Source of the DNA: Sulfurimonadaceae bacterium
GTDB lineage: Bacteria > Campylobacterota > Campylobacteria > Campylobacterales > Sulfurimonadaceae
Length of the DNA stretch: 22,073 nt
Direction of reading: 5' to 3'
Assembly (NCBI GenBank): GCA_026193155.1
Contig: JAPHSI010000088.1
Span: 1 to 22,073, forward strand
The notes under the pieces are model-generated. The model was not told where the DNA came from. It did not search any database and saw only the letters and a list, made by a program, of their open reading frames with translations. How positions within the stretch are numbered: position 1 is the stretch's first letter; each line of letters opens with the position of its first letter. This document shows, in pieces, positions 15,635 through 22,073 of this stretch. Both the position numbers and the translations under genes were made by a program.

Positions 15635-16774
15635 CTAATTAGATAGTTTTAGTTTTCCGTTGTTTAATGTTTCTTGTGTTTTTTCGGCAAGTTTTCTTAC
15701 TTCATCTGCTACAACAGCAAATCCACGACCATGCTCGCCTGCACGAGCAGCTTCAATAGCAGCATTTAAAGCTAGTAAATTTGTTTGATTTGCTATTTGA
15801 GAAATTGTGTCAAGCATATTTATAATATCTTCTCTTTTTGCTTCAATTTCATTTTCAATAGAGCTCTCTTCTATGTCTTCTTGGGTGTTAATATTAGTTT
15901 CGAGTTCTTTTATTTCATTTTGAAGACCTTCTATAGTCTGTTCTAAAGTGATGATTCTAGTATCTGTTTCTTTAATTTTTGTTTCTTGGGAAATATTTGT
16001 TTGTTTATGCTCTATTGCCTCTTGTGACAACTCTTTATTGTTTTTAATTAATGTACTGTTTTCTTTCTTTAATTCATCAATAATATGTTTATTTTCATTA
16101 ATAATTTTATTTTGTTGACTATATTGCTTCTGTATATTATCCTCTAATGATTTCTTTTCTTGTGTTACAAGATATATATATTTTTCATTCTTTATTTTTT
16201 CATTCTCAATACGGGATACTTTGCTTGCAAATATATAATACATAATTAATGCAGCAACGACAAAAGCTATTATAGATGATATCACTATAGATAATAGTGA
16301 TGATTCTTTTACAATTTTATCTTTATATATGATTTTATCTTCATAGACTATCTTATCTTGATATACAATTTTGTCTTTATAAATAATATTATCGTCATTC
16401 TTGATTTTAAATTGTTCCGACTCAGACTCTTCAATAAGTTTTCTGCCGTCTTTATTCATGTTTTTATAGAGTTCTTTGATTGTTTGAATATCTCTTGAAT
16501 CAATTTTTTTATCAAGTTTATTTAAAACATTTATTGTTTTTTTCTCTAATTTTTGTAGAGACTTAGTCTGAGATTTATCTAAAGAGAGTGATGTTGCTAT
16601 TTTTTCATGTGTAGATATTATTAAGTAGTAAAGTTGAACCTTTTCTTCAGTTGTCAGTTTACTGGAAATTTTATCTAACTTTGAATTTAGTTGTGCATAA
16701 CCGGTTTCTATTTCAAGTGCAGTATCTGCATAAATGAATATATTTAAGATAAGTAGTATAAATAGTGTTTTCAT
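15635..16774 (-). CDS. Chemoreceptor-like transmembrane protein with an isolated MCP signalling tip and no return helix
   Basis: A 379-aa protein with a signal-type N-terminus (1-16, IFIYA then DTALE), a helical periplasmic region (17-125), four hexapeptide repeats (about 130-154), a membrane helix at about 159-182 and a long cytoplasmic coiled coil (185-320). It ends in the highly conserved methyl-accepting chemotaxis protein tip at about 326-365 (IANQTNLLALNAAIEAARAG, then EHGRGFAVVADEVRKLAE). The tip normally binds CheA and CheW. In ordinary chemoreceptors a returning antiparallel helix of about 100 or more residues follows; here the protein stops 15-20 residues past the tip. No alternative frame downstream resumes it, so a simple frameshift is unlikely. 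There is no HAMP domain. Its neighbours are uncharacterised proteins, not che genes. Confidence 0.85.
   Translation of the reverse strand: MKTLFILLILNIFIYADTALEIETGYAQLNSKLDKISSKLTTEEKVQLYYLIISTHEKIATSLSLDKSQTKSLQKLEKKTINVLNKLDKKIDSRDIQTIKELYKNMNKDGRKLIEESESEQFKIKNDDNIIYKDKIVYQDKIVYEDKIIYKDKIVKESSLLSIVISSIIAFVVAALIMYYIFASKVSRIENEKIKNEKYIYLVTQEKKSLEDNIQKQYSQQNKIINENKHIIDELKKENSTLIKNNKELSQEAIEHKQTNISQETKIKETDTRIITLEQTIEGLQNEIKELETNINTQEDIEESSIENEIEAKREDIINMLDTISQIANQTNLLALNAAIEAARAGEHGRGFAVVADEVRKLAEKTQETLNNGKLKLSN
16311..16382 (-). repeat. Four tandem 18-bp repeats coding hexapeptides
   Basis: Four imperfect 18-nt units encode I-I/V-Y-x-D-K in tandem (variants YKDK, YQDK, YEDK, YKDK), just outside the membrane helix of the chemoreceptor-like protein. 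Third-position differences between units show the peptide is kept rather than the DNA being freshly duplicated. Confidence 0.8.
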
Positions 16775-16801
16775 GCTTTTTTATAGCAAAAAATATACCA
16801 C

Positions 16802-17332
16802 TTATGCGTAAATCAATTTGTTGAATTCATCAAACTCTTTAAGTGTTTTTTCTAATAGTGTTTTTGCATCTTCGTATACTTTTTGTATAAGATCTTCAGT
16901 ATCAAGTTTTTTCATAGAATTATCAAACATTTTTACTATATTTGTTTTGACATTATTTGCATTGTTTTCATCTCTGTCTTTACTTGGATTGAACATTCCT
17001 GCAACTTTGTGAGCAAGTTCAGTAACTGGAGTTTTTGGTGCATCTTCACTTAGCTCTTTTAAAAAGTCGTCTATAAAAGGTTGAGCCTTTTTCATAAACT
17101 CTTCTATCTCTTTCTGGTCTTGTGCATCTATACCGTTACTCTTTATAGAGAAATTAAAAGATTGCATCGAAGAAAATTCCATAAATGAAGATGAACTTCC
17201 TGCATCTTCTTGGTATCTGAGAGACGTAGAACTTTGGTTTGAGAAATCCATATTTATCTCATCTCCGCTGCTTGTACGCATTGCTATATTTAAATCGTGT
17301 GTCCTATAAGCATCTAATCCATAAGAAGTCAT
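16802..17332 (-). CDS. Hypothetical soluble protein, about 176 aa
   Basis: Family not recognised; the segment NGIDAQDQKEIEEFMKKAQ recalls DUF5610-like proteins, but only weakly. The N-terminal third is Ser-rich and polar (LRYQEDAGSSSSFMEF), the middle is a helical module and the C-terminus is a long amphipathic helix (DAKTLLEKTLKEFDEFNKLIYA). No signal peptide, membrane helix or Cys. The ATG at 17332 was chosen because AAGG lies 8 nt upstream (17341-17344). The upstream in-frame ATG at 17371 (189 aa) has no ribosome binding site and would leave only 23 bp for two divergent promoters with surE. The gene lies 27 bp upstream of the chemoreceptor-like gene and is probably cotranscribed with it. 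Confidence 0.7.
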   Translation of the reverse strand: MTSYGLDAYRTHDLNIAMRTSSGDEINMDFSNQSSTSLRYQEDAGSSSSFMEFSSMQSFNFSIKSNGIDAQDQKEIEEFMKKAQPFIDDFLKELSEDAPKTPVTELAHKVAGMFNPSKDRDENNANNVKTNIVKMFDNSMKKLDTEDLIQKVYEDAKTLLEKTLKEFDEFNKLIYA

Positions 17333-17394
17333 AATTTCCGCCTTAATTTTATTAGATATAATATCGACCATAAAAGTAAATAAAGAAGTAAAAT

Positions 17395-18192
17395 ATGTCG
17401 GTTAATGTTTATAATATTTTAGTAACAAATGATGATGGTTATGAAGCTAAAGGGCTTCTTGAATTGACAAAAGCTCTTAGAGAAATTAAAGGGGTTCGAG
17501 TAACGGTTGTAGCACCGGCAAATGAAAAATCGGCATGCGGGCACTCAATTACACTTGTTAGACCTCTTCGTTTTATAGGTATTGATGATGATTTTTTCAA
17601 GCTTGATGATGGGACACCAAGTGACTGCGTGTATCTTTCTTTAGCATCTATATTTGCAGATAGAAAACCTGATTTACTTATAAGCGGTATAAACCGTGGC
17701 TCAAACATGGGTGAGGATATTACATATAGCGGTACGGCAGCAGGAGCAATGGAAGGAATTTTACATAATATTCCTTCTATTGCTATAAGTCAGGTAATGG
17801 ATTTTACAGACCCAAGCGGTGATTTTGAATTAGCAAGTAATTTTATAAAAGACTTAGTTATTAAAATAAAAAATGGCTCATTCCCACTGCCAAAACGTGA
17901 ATTTTTAAATATAAATATCCCTTTTGATAAAAAAGAGGCTGAGGTTAAAGTTACATATGCAGGTTATAGACATTATGCCAATGATGCCCATGCACACAGA
18001 AACCCTCGTGGGGAAGAATTTTACTGGTTAGGTTTGCATCCGCTTGATTTTTCTCCTCGTGATGGACAAAAGGGTATGAGTGATTATGAAGCTATAAAAG
18101 CTGGATATATTTCAATAACTCCGATTATGCTTGATTTAAGTGCATACAAAAGTATGGAAGGTTTAGAGAATTGGCTAAACACGACAGAATAA
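17395..18192 (+). CDS. surE: 5'/3'-nucleotidase SurE
   Basis: Metal-dependent phosphatase acting on nucleoside monophosphates, linked to survival in stationary phase in E. coli. The 265-aa protein has the SurE signature NILVTNDDGYEAKG (metal ligands D13 and D14), S46 in PANEKSACGHS, DGTPSDCV at about 72-79, and SGINRGSNMG with N100 as the further metal ligand, followed by YSGTAAGAMEG. The C-terminal part is also family-like (HPLDFSPRDG). It opens the plus-strand operon; the 3' end overlaps the E1-like gene by 22 nt. The start ATG has a modest AAGAAG upstream. Confidence 0.96.
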   Translation: MSVNVYNILVTNDDGYEAKGLLELTKALREIKGVRVTVVAPANEKSACGHSITLVRPLRFIGIDDDFFKLDDGTPSDCVYLSLASIFADRKPDLLISGINRGSNMGEDITYSGTAAGAMEGILHNIPSIAISQVMDFTDPSGDFELASNFIKDLVIKIKNGSFPLPKREFLNINIPFDKKEAEVKVTYAGYRHYANDAHAHRNPRGEEFYWLGLHPLDFSPRDGQKGMSDYEAIKAGYISITPIMLDLSAYKSMEGLENWLNTTE

Positions 18193-18809
18193 AGCTTTTA
18201 TTAAAAGATGACTTTGTAAAACTTGAAGATGTAAATATCATTTTGCTTGGAGTAGGAGGGGTTGGTAGTTTTTGCCTTGATTGCTTGATTAGAAGCGGTG
18301 TTAAAAATATAACTATAGTTGACTTTGATACTTATGATGAAACTAATCAAAATCGCCAAATGTGGTCAGAGATGCATGAAGGTGAATTAAAAGTTGATGC
18401 ATTAAAAAAACACTATCCCGACATTAAAATCATAAATCAAAGAGTAGATGAACAGTGGGTGTGGGATTTTGATTTTGATGAATTTGATTTGGTTTTAGAT
18501 GCAATAGATGATACAAAAGCTAAGCTTGCACTTGCTCAAAAGTGTTACAAGAAACTCATATCGTCTTTTGGAAGTGCAAAGCGTATTGATGCTACTGCGG
18601 TAAAGGTTGACGACATATGGAAAACTTATGGGGATAAGTTTGGCTCAAAGATAAGATATGAGCTTAAAAAACGCGGATTTAAGAAGAAGTACAAAGTTAT
18701 ATTTTCTTCAGAAGAAGCAAGAATTAAAGAAAAGGGGTCTTTTATGGGAGTTACTGCAACATTTGGATTGTTTATGTGTAGCGAGGTGGTAAAAAGGTTA
18801 GTAAAATGA
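18171..18809 (+). CDS. tcdA: ThiF/E1-like enzyme, TcdA-type tRNA threonylcarbamoyladenosine dehydratase
   Basis: An ATP-dependent E1-like protein predicted to convert t6A at tRNA position 37 to its cyclic form. The 212-aa protein has the nucleotide loop GVGGVGS at 27-33, D51 after IVDFD, the NQNRQ element (59-63) and DAIDDTKAK near 111-119. The stretch with SFGSAKRIDAT, VDDIWKT and VIFSSE follows the order seen in E. coli TcdA, distinguishing it from ThiF or MoeB. It is shorter than E. coli TcdA (268 aa), lacking the C-terminal membrane helix region. The start is a TTG inside the end of surE (22-nt overlap), and its stop overlaps the next ATG (ATGA). A different E1 substrate cannot be excluded. 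Confidence 0.82.
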   Translation: MAKHDRIKLLLKDDFVKLEDVNIILLGVGGVGSFCLDCLIRSGVKNITIVDFDTYDETNQNRQMWSEMHEGELKVDALKKHYPDIKIINQRVDEQWVWDFDFDEFDLVLDAIDDTKAKLALAQKCYKKLISSFGSAKRIDATAVKVDDIWKTYGDKFGSKIRYELKKRGFKKKYKVIFSSEEARIKEKGSFMGVTATFGLFMCSEVVKRLVK

Positions 18810-19702
18810 TAAAAGCATTTTTAACATTTTTATTATTTATTTCTTTGCTGAACGCGCAAGAAGGTATAGAGTATGATTATGAGTTAGATATATACTATTC
18901 CAATGTATCTATGTTTCTTGACTTGGATAGTGATAGGAACATCACAAACGGAAATAGTATGAGTGAGCGTGAAATATATTCACAACTATTTTATAAGACA
19001 CTTCAGCCAAATATATTTCTTATTGAAGCTTCTGTTCACCCAATGAATATAGCCGGTACATATTTTAGAAATAATCATGAATATGATTATAAAAATACTA
19101 CGGTAAGTAATTTCAATATGGTTAAAGCTTTAACGGCAGGTTTTGAAGAACCTTATTCTATAACATTTTTCTTAGGGAGAATGATGGTTTTTTCTAAAAA
19201 CAACGGTGAACGTGTTGGAAAAAATAGGGCATATGTGGGTTATATGTTTACAGTTGGTGATAAGTCAATAAAAGATAATCAGGAACATAACGATATTTGG
19301 GGAAATTTTGAGTTTAAGTTAAAAGGTACAAGAGAAAAAAAGAATAGGGATTTAGACTGGAGTTTTCGTATAGGAGGAAGAATACACTCAAATAGTGACT
19401 TTGTAGATACTGTTTACTTTGGTGCTAGAAGAAGCAGTATAGATTATAAAAAAAGTGTTTGGTCTTTGTTTTACAACTCGTCATTTACAACTATGTTCGC
19501 ATTTCGAGGGGATAATTTTAAAATGACTGAAGCTGAAATAGTTGGAGGAAAGTTTATACCTACAAGTTATGATGGTCTTAGTCTAGGTTTAGAAATAGGT
19601 TATTTATATACTTCAGATTTTAAATATGAGGGTGAACTTAAAGATGATGGTATTAATAATCATCAAGCAATAATAAGACCTAACTTGAAGTATAAATTTT
19701 AG
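18806..19702 (+). CDS. Putative outer-membrane beta-barrel protein, 298 aa
   Basis: Family not recognised. An N-terminal signal peptide (MIKAFLTFLLFISLLNA, then QEG) is followed by a protein rich in aromatic and alternating polar/hydrophobic stretches, such as ITFFLGRMMVFS and LSLGLEIGYLYTS. It ends IIRPNLKYKF, a terminal Phe as in many outer-membrane barrels. Tyr, Phe and Asn content is high; Cys is absent from the mature part. These features suggest an 8- to 12-strand barrel exposed at the surface, but no substrate or porin family can be named. Translation is coupled to the E1-like gene by a 4-nt ATGA overlap. Confidence 0.72.
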   Translation: MIKAFLTFLLFISLLNAQEGIEYDYELDIYYSNVSMFLDLDSDRNITNGNSMSEREIYSQLFYKTLQPNIFLIEASVHPMNIAGTYFRNNHEYDYKNTTVSNFNMVKALTAGFEEPYSITFFLGRMMVFSKNNGERVGKNRAYVGYMFTVGDKSIKDNQEHNDIWGNFEFKLKGTREKKNRDLDWSFRIGGRIHSNSDFVDTVYFGARRSSIDYKKSVWSLFYNSSFTTMFAFRGDNFKMTEAEIVGGKFIPTSYDGLSLGLEIGYLYTSDFKYEGELKDDGINNHQAIIRPNLKYKF

Positions 19703-19711
19703 AGGAGATAT

Positions 19712-20092
19712 ATGTTTGATTTTTTAGATAGTGATTGGTTTAATATAGGTTTGGAGATAGTCTTTTTGCTACTTATATATTATGATATTAAAAAGTATAG
19801 AGAGACAAAGAAAAAAGAGTATATAACAAATATAATACTAACTATAGGTTTTGCAATATGGGTCCTTTATCCATATTATAAAAGTTATTTTGGATGGAAA
19901 GACTCTCAAAAATCTGAGCTTATATCTACATGTATGGATGCAAATGATACAAAAGTGTGTAAGTGTGTTGATGAGGCTATATTTAAAGAATATACATATG
20001 ATGAATACAAACTTTTAGATAAAAAATCTGATGAGTATAAAGAGTTTGTAAAAGATTCAAAAGAGGATTGTTTAGATGATAGCTGGTTTTGA
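19712..20092 (+). CDS. Small membrane protein with two helices and a Cys-containing tail, 126 aa
   Basis: Family not recognised. Two hydrophobic helices lie at about 12-26 and 38-56, joined by a very basic loop (KKYRETKKKEY). The basic loop suggests an in-facing hairpin, so the C-terminal domain would be periplasmic. That domain has C74, C83, C85 (CKC) and C120 and is acidic. The four Cys could form two disulfides. The gene has a strong ribosome binding site (GAGGAG a few nt before the ATG), starts 9 nt after the barrel gene, and overlaps the next gene by 17 nt. It is probably part of the surE operon. Confidence 0.72.
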   Translation: MFDFLDSDWFNIGLEIVFLLLIYYDIKKYRETKKKEYITNIILTIGFAIWVLYPYYKSYFGWKDSQKSELISTCMDANDTKVCKCVDEAIFKEYTYDEYKLLDKKSDEYKEFVKDSKEDCLDDSWF

Positions 20093-20312
20093 GGATAAAC
20101 TTCATTGTGAAGGAGTTATAGGTGATGGATGCGGTGGTGGTCGTCTTTTTTACATAGATGCAGATACCCTCTATGCATATGACCCTCTCACAAATGAAAA
20201 AATAAAACTCTTAGATTCAATTTTAGATGCAAATAGCATCTCTAAAAAAGCCTGTATCATAACGATAGAATGTGAGAATGAAACCATAAAATTTGACTTG
20301 TCGAAGATGTAA
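20076..20312 (+). CDS. Small hypothetical protein with four Cys, 78 aa
   Basis: Family not recognised. It has the look of a compact cytosolic beta-rich domain: FEDKLHCEGVIGDGCGGGRLFY, then a Tyr-rich stretch (DTLYAYDPLTNEK), a helix and a last strand pair (CIITIECENETIKFDL). C11, C19, C60 and C66 could bind a metal such as zinc, but the spacing (7 and 5 residues between pairs) matches no motif I know. The ATG at 20076 lies within the upstream gene (17-nt overlap) with GAGG 9 nt before it. It ends the operon; a weak hairpin follows its stop directly. Confidence 0.68.
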   Translation: MIAGFEDKLHCEGVIGDGCGGGRLFYIDADTLYAYDPLTNEKIKLLDSILDANSISKKACIITIECENETIKFDLSKM

Positions 20313-20313
20313 T

Positions 20314-20330
20314 AAACTTTAAAAAAGTTT
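20314..20330 (+). terminator. Weak stem-loop after the surE operon
   Basis: AAACTTT/AAAGTTT (20314-20320 and 20324-20330) with a 3-nt A loop, starting one base past the stop codon and followed by TTATGTGTTTTTA. The stem has one G-C pair only, so termination would be inefficient and some read-through into the caspase gene is likely. Confidence 0.4.
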
Positions 20331-20350
20331 TTATGTGTTTTTAAATGTTT

Positions 20351-20367
20351 AAATGATAGTATCATTT
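20351..20367. promoter_or_regulatory. Operator-like 17-bp palindrome upstream of the caspase gene
   Basis: AAATGATA, a central G, then TATCATTT: a perfect inverted repeat with one central base, 22-38 nt upstream of the chosen ATG. It lies where a promoter would be expected, so a dimeric repressor could bind here. No clear -10 can be separated from it. Confidence 0.45.
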
Positions 20368-20388
20368 GAATTATTAAATGGATATAAC

Positions 20389-21996
20389 ATGAAAAACCTA
20401 CTCTTTATTATATTAACGATACTTCCACTTTCTGCGTATGAAATTATTGTTGACAAAACAACCCCAATGCCACTTGCTAGTTCAAAAAAAAACTTAAATG
20501 TTAAAGAGGAAGCAACCGAGTATATAAAAAGTTTTCTATACGAGATTAAAGATGGATATTGTGATACAGTTCATTTAACGGGAAAATCTGATCCACGCTG
20601 TAAAAAAGCTAAAGATATAAAAAATTTTGATGAAGTAATAACTACTCTTTTGTTAGATGAACAAAATAACATAGAACAAATGCCTACTAAAATAGAGCTC
20701 ATTAAGGATGAATTTGAAACAAGTGAAGAATTTGACTTAAGAGTACAAGAAACGACTTTAAAATATTCAAAACAAGTAGACGAATATTATCAAAAAGTAG
20801 AAACTCAAAAGCAAAACATAGTGAAAAAAGCTTTGGAAATAACTTGGGGGAAACCGATAATAACAAATTTAAAATATGATGCTGATAATTCTTTTTTTGT
20901 AGCGGATGTTACTTTTGAAGTACAAAAAGATTTTAATAAAAGAGTTATATTAAAAATAGAAAGAGAAGAAGCAAAAGCATTTAAAAACTCAGTAAATAAA
21001 GTAAGAGTTGAAGGTGTTTTTGAATACAAAGATTCTTCTGTTTTTTTGAAAGATATAAGAGTTCCTTTTAAAGGACAAAATTATTCAATGGTATTTGCAG
21101 ATGTTGATCTCAAGGAAACGACAGCTCTTATCCACCTTGAAAATTTTAAGAAACAGTTTGATGGTAATATTGAGATTGGTTCGCAGCAAATGAAACATTT
21201 AGATGCAAATGCAATAAACAATTATAATGAATTAAATAATTTACTTGAGAAGGTGGATGAGGTACAAAAGGATTATCAAAAGTGGCTTTTTGTTGTTGGG
21301 ATAGAAAAATATGAATATACTGACAATATTAGCTATGCAAAGAGAAGTGCTGAGATGTTTGTAGAAACTATTCAGAAGAAGCTCGGAACAGTAAAACAAA
21401 ACTCTTATATTATGATAAATGAAGATGCTACACAAGCTAAGATTAAACAAAACCTCAAAAAAATGCTAAGAAAAGTAAAAGAGGGTGATACTATTTACTT
21501 TTATTATAATGGTCATGGACTACCTGTTCCAAACTTACAAAATGAACCTTATATGTTGACATTCGATACAGAACCAGACTTTGTTGCAGATGAAAAGTTT
21601 TTTTCACTTCAAAATATTTATGCAAAGCTAAGTGATTCTAAAGCCTCTAAAATTGTAGCGTTTGTAGATAGTTGTTTTAGTGGTGTAACAGATGCTAAGG
21701 CTGTATTAAAAGGTGTAGCAGCTACAAAAATGGTAGCCAAATCTGTAAAGTTTGATAAAAATAAGATGGTTGTAATTAGTGCTGGCAAGTCTCATCAATT
21801 CTCAAATGGTTTTGATAAAAAGGGACATAGGCTATTTAGTTTTTATGTTATGAAGAATATTATAGAAGGTGACACTGATATTAAACAACTTTATAAAAGT
21901 ATAAAAGAACAAACATATGACACTTCGATTGAAGAATATGGTGATTTACGTATTCAGGAACCGACTATTGAGGGAAATTATAGGATGAGTTTATAA
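20389..21996 (+). CDS. Exported caspase-family (peptidase C14-like) protein
   Basis: A 535-aa protein with a signal peptide (MKNLLFIILTILPLSA, then YE), a novel N-terminal region (about 17-295) and a C-terminal caspase fold (about 299-535). The catalytic dyad is complete: H376 in YYNGHG and C429 in VDSCFSG. Family strands KWLFVVGIEKYEY and DTIYFYYNGHG are clear. The N-terminal region has C58 and C71 (possible disulfide), EFETSEEFDLRV and a predicted beta/helical part ending in a coiled segment (278-298). The ATG at 20389 was preferred to one 36 nt upstream because it gives a proper signal peptide and the earlier start lies in the palindrome. Export means the protease would act in the periplasm, unlike most studied prokaryotic caspases. 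Its substrate is unknown. A second exported protein gene starts 2 nt after its stop. Confidence 0.9.
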   Translation: MKNLLFIILTILPLSAYEIIVDKTTPMPLASSKKNLNVKEEATEYIKSFLYEIKDGYCDTVHLTGKSDPRCKKAKDIKNFDEVITTLLLDEQNNIEQMPTKIELIKDEFETSEEFDLRVQETTLKYSKQVDEYYQKVETQKQNIVKKALEITWGKPIITNLKYDADNSFFVADVTFEVQKDFNKRVILKIEREEAKAFKNSVNKVRVEGVFEYKDSSVFLKDIRVPFKGQNYSMVFADVDLKETTALIHLENFKKQFDGNIEIGSQQMKHLDANAINNYNELNNLLEKVDEVQKDYQKWLFVVGIEKYEYTDNISYAKRSAEMFVETIQKKLGTVKQNSYIMINEDATQAKIKQNLKKMLRKVKEGDTIYFYYNGHGLPVPNLQNEPYMLTFDTEPDFVADEKFFSLQNIYAKLSDSKASKIVAFVDSCFSGVTDAKAVLKGVAATKMVAKSVKFDKNKMVVISAGKSHQFSNGFDKKGHRLFSFYVMKNIIEGDTDIKQLYKSIKEQTYDTSIEEYGDLRIQEPTIEGNYRMSL

Positions 21997-21998
21997 TT

Positions 21999-22073
21999 AT
22001 GAAAACAATTTTTCTTTTTTTAATGTTTTTTACATCTTTATTTGCAACTCCTAGTTGGTATCATAATATTGAG
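21999..22073 (+). CDS. Exported protein, N-terminus only (3' truncated by window)
   Basis: Only 25 codons are visible: a signal peptide (MKTIFLFLMFFTSLFA) followed by TPSWYHNIE. The ATG lies 2 nt after the caspase stop, so the two are probably one operon. The P-x-W-Y motif right after the signal peptide is seen in LPP20-type (PF02169-like) envelope proteins of Campylobacterota; with so few residues that is only a suggestion. No lipobox Cys is present at the cleavage site. Confidence 0.6.
   Translation, partial: MKTIFLFLMFFTSLFATPSWYHNIE

Noticed and set aside
15600..15660. A frameshift that truncated the chemoreceptor-like protein
   Set aside because: Translations of the other two frames after the tip show no methyl-accepting-protein return helix, so a simple recent frameshift does not explain the short end; a larger deletion remains possible.
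16311..16382. The tandem repeats as a CRISPR-type array
   Set aside because: Units are contiguous, have no spacers and lie in frame inside a gene.
20353..20388. Upstream ATG (20353) as the caspase start
   Set aside because: It adds 12 residues before a good signal peptide, lies in the palindrome and has no ribosome binding site.

Overview
The window is AT-rich, gene-dense chromosomal DNA from a member of the Campylobacterota (epsilonproteobacteria), most likely a free-living Sulfurimonas-like relative. The assignment rests on gene order and protein style: the run folC, M23 peptidase, bactofilin, mfd matches the Helicobacter pylori cell-shape locus as I remember it. The rho-murI pair, the compact overlapping operons and the -10-only promoters also fit. 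No rRNA, tRNA, CRISPR array, transposase, integrase or phage gene was seen.

Region 1 (1-4721): a plus-strand operon with the end of folC, a membrane-anchored M23 endopeptidase, a bactofilin (ccmA) starting inside the peptidase gene, and mfd. It ends at a hairpin shared with a convergent small gene. Region 2 (4721-7425): a 78-aa hypothetical protein, a CPBP-type membrane protein, a YmdB-family metallophosphoesterase, a 147-aa hypothetical protein, then a 443-bp gap. That gap holds three consecutive stem-loops, the last a 74-nt cloverleaf- or rod-forming element. Region 3 (7426-9488): an OmpR-type response regulator and its histidine kinase, translationally overlapped.

Region 4 (9469-17332, minus strand): dnaX with an in-frame A9 run followed by an immediate -1-frame stop (candidate tau/gamma switch), an unknown 282-aa protein with a start-site hairpin, murI, rho, a coiled-coil protein, a secreted/transmembrane protein carrying an isolated chemoreceptor signalling tip, and a hypothetical protein divergent from surE.

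Region 5 (17395-22073, plus strand): a tightly overlapped operon of surE, a TcdA-like E1 enzyme, a putative outer-membrane barrel and two small Cys-containing proteins. A weak terminator and a perfect 17-bp palindrome follow, then an exported caspase-fold protease with the start of another exported protein 2 nt behind it.

Most of the window is housekeeping. The best candidates for new biology are the exported caspase module, the hairpin-tip-only chemoreceptor-like protein, the structured intergenic element at 7166-7305, and the A9 slippage site in dnaX. No database search was possible; family calls rest on motifs read from the translations.
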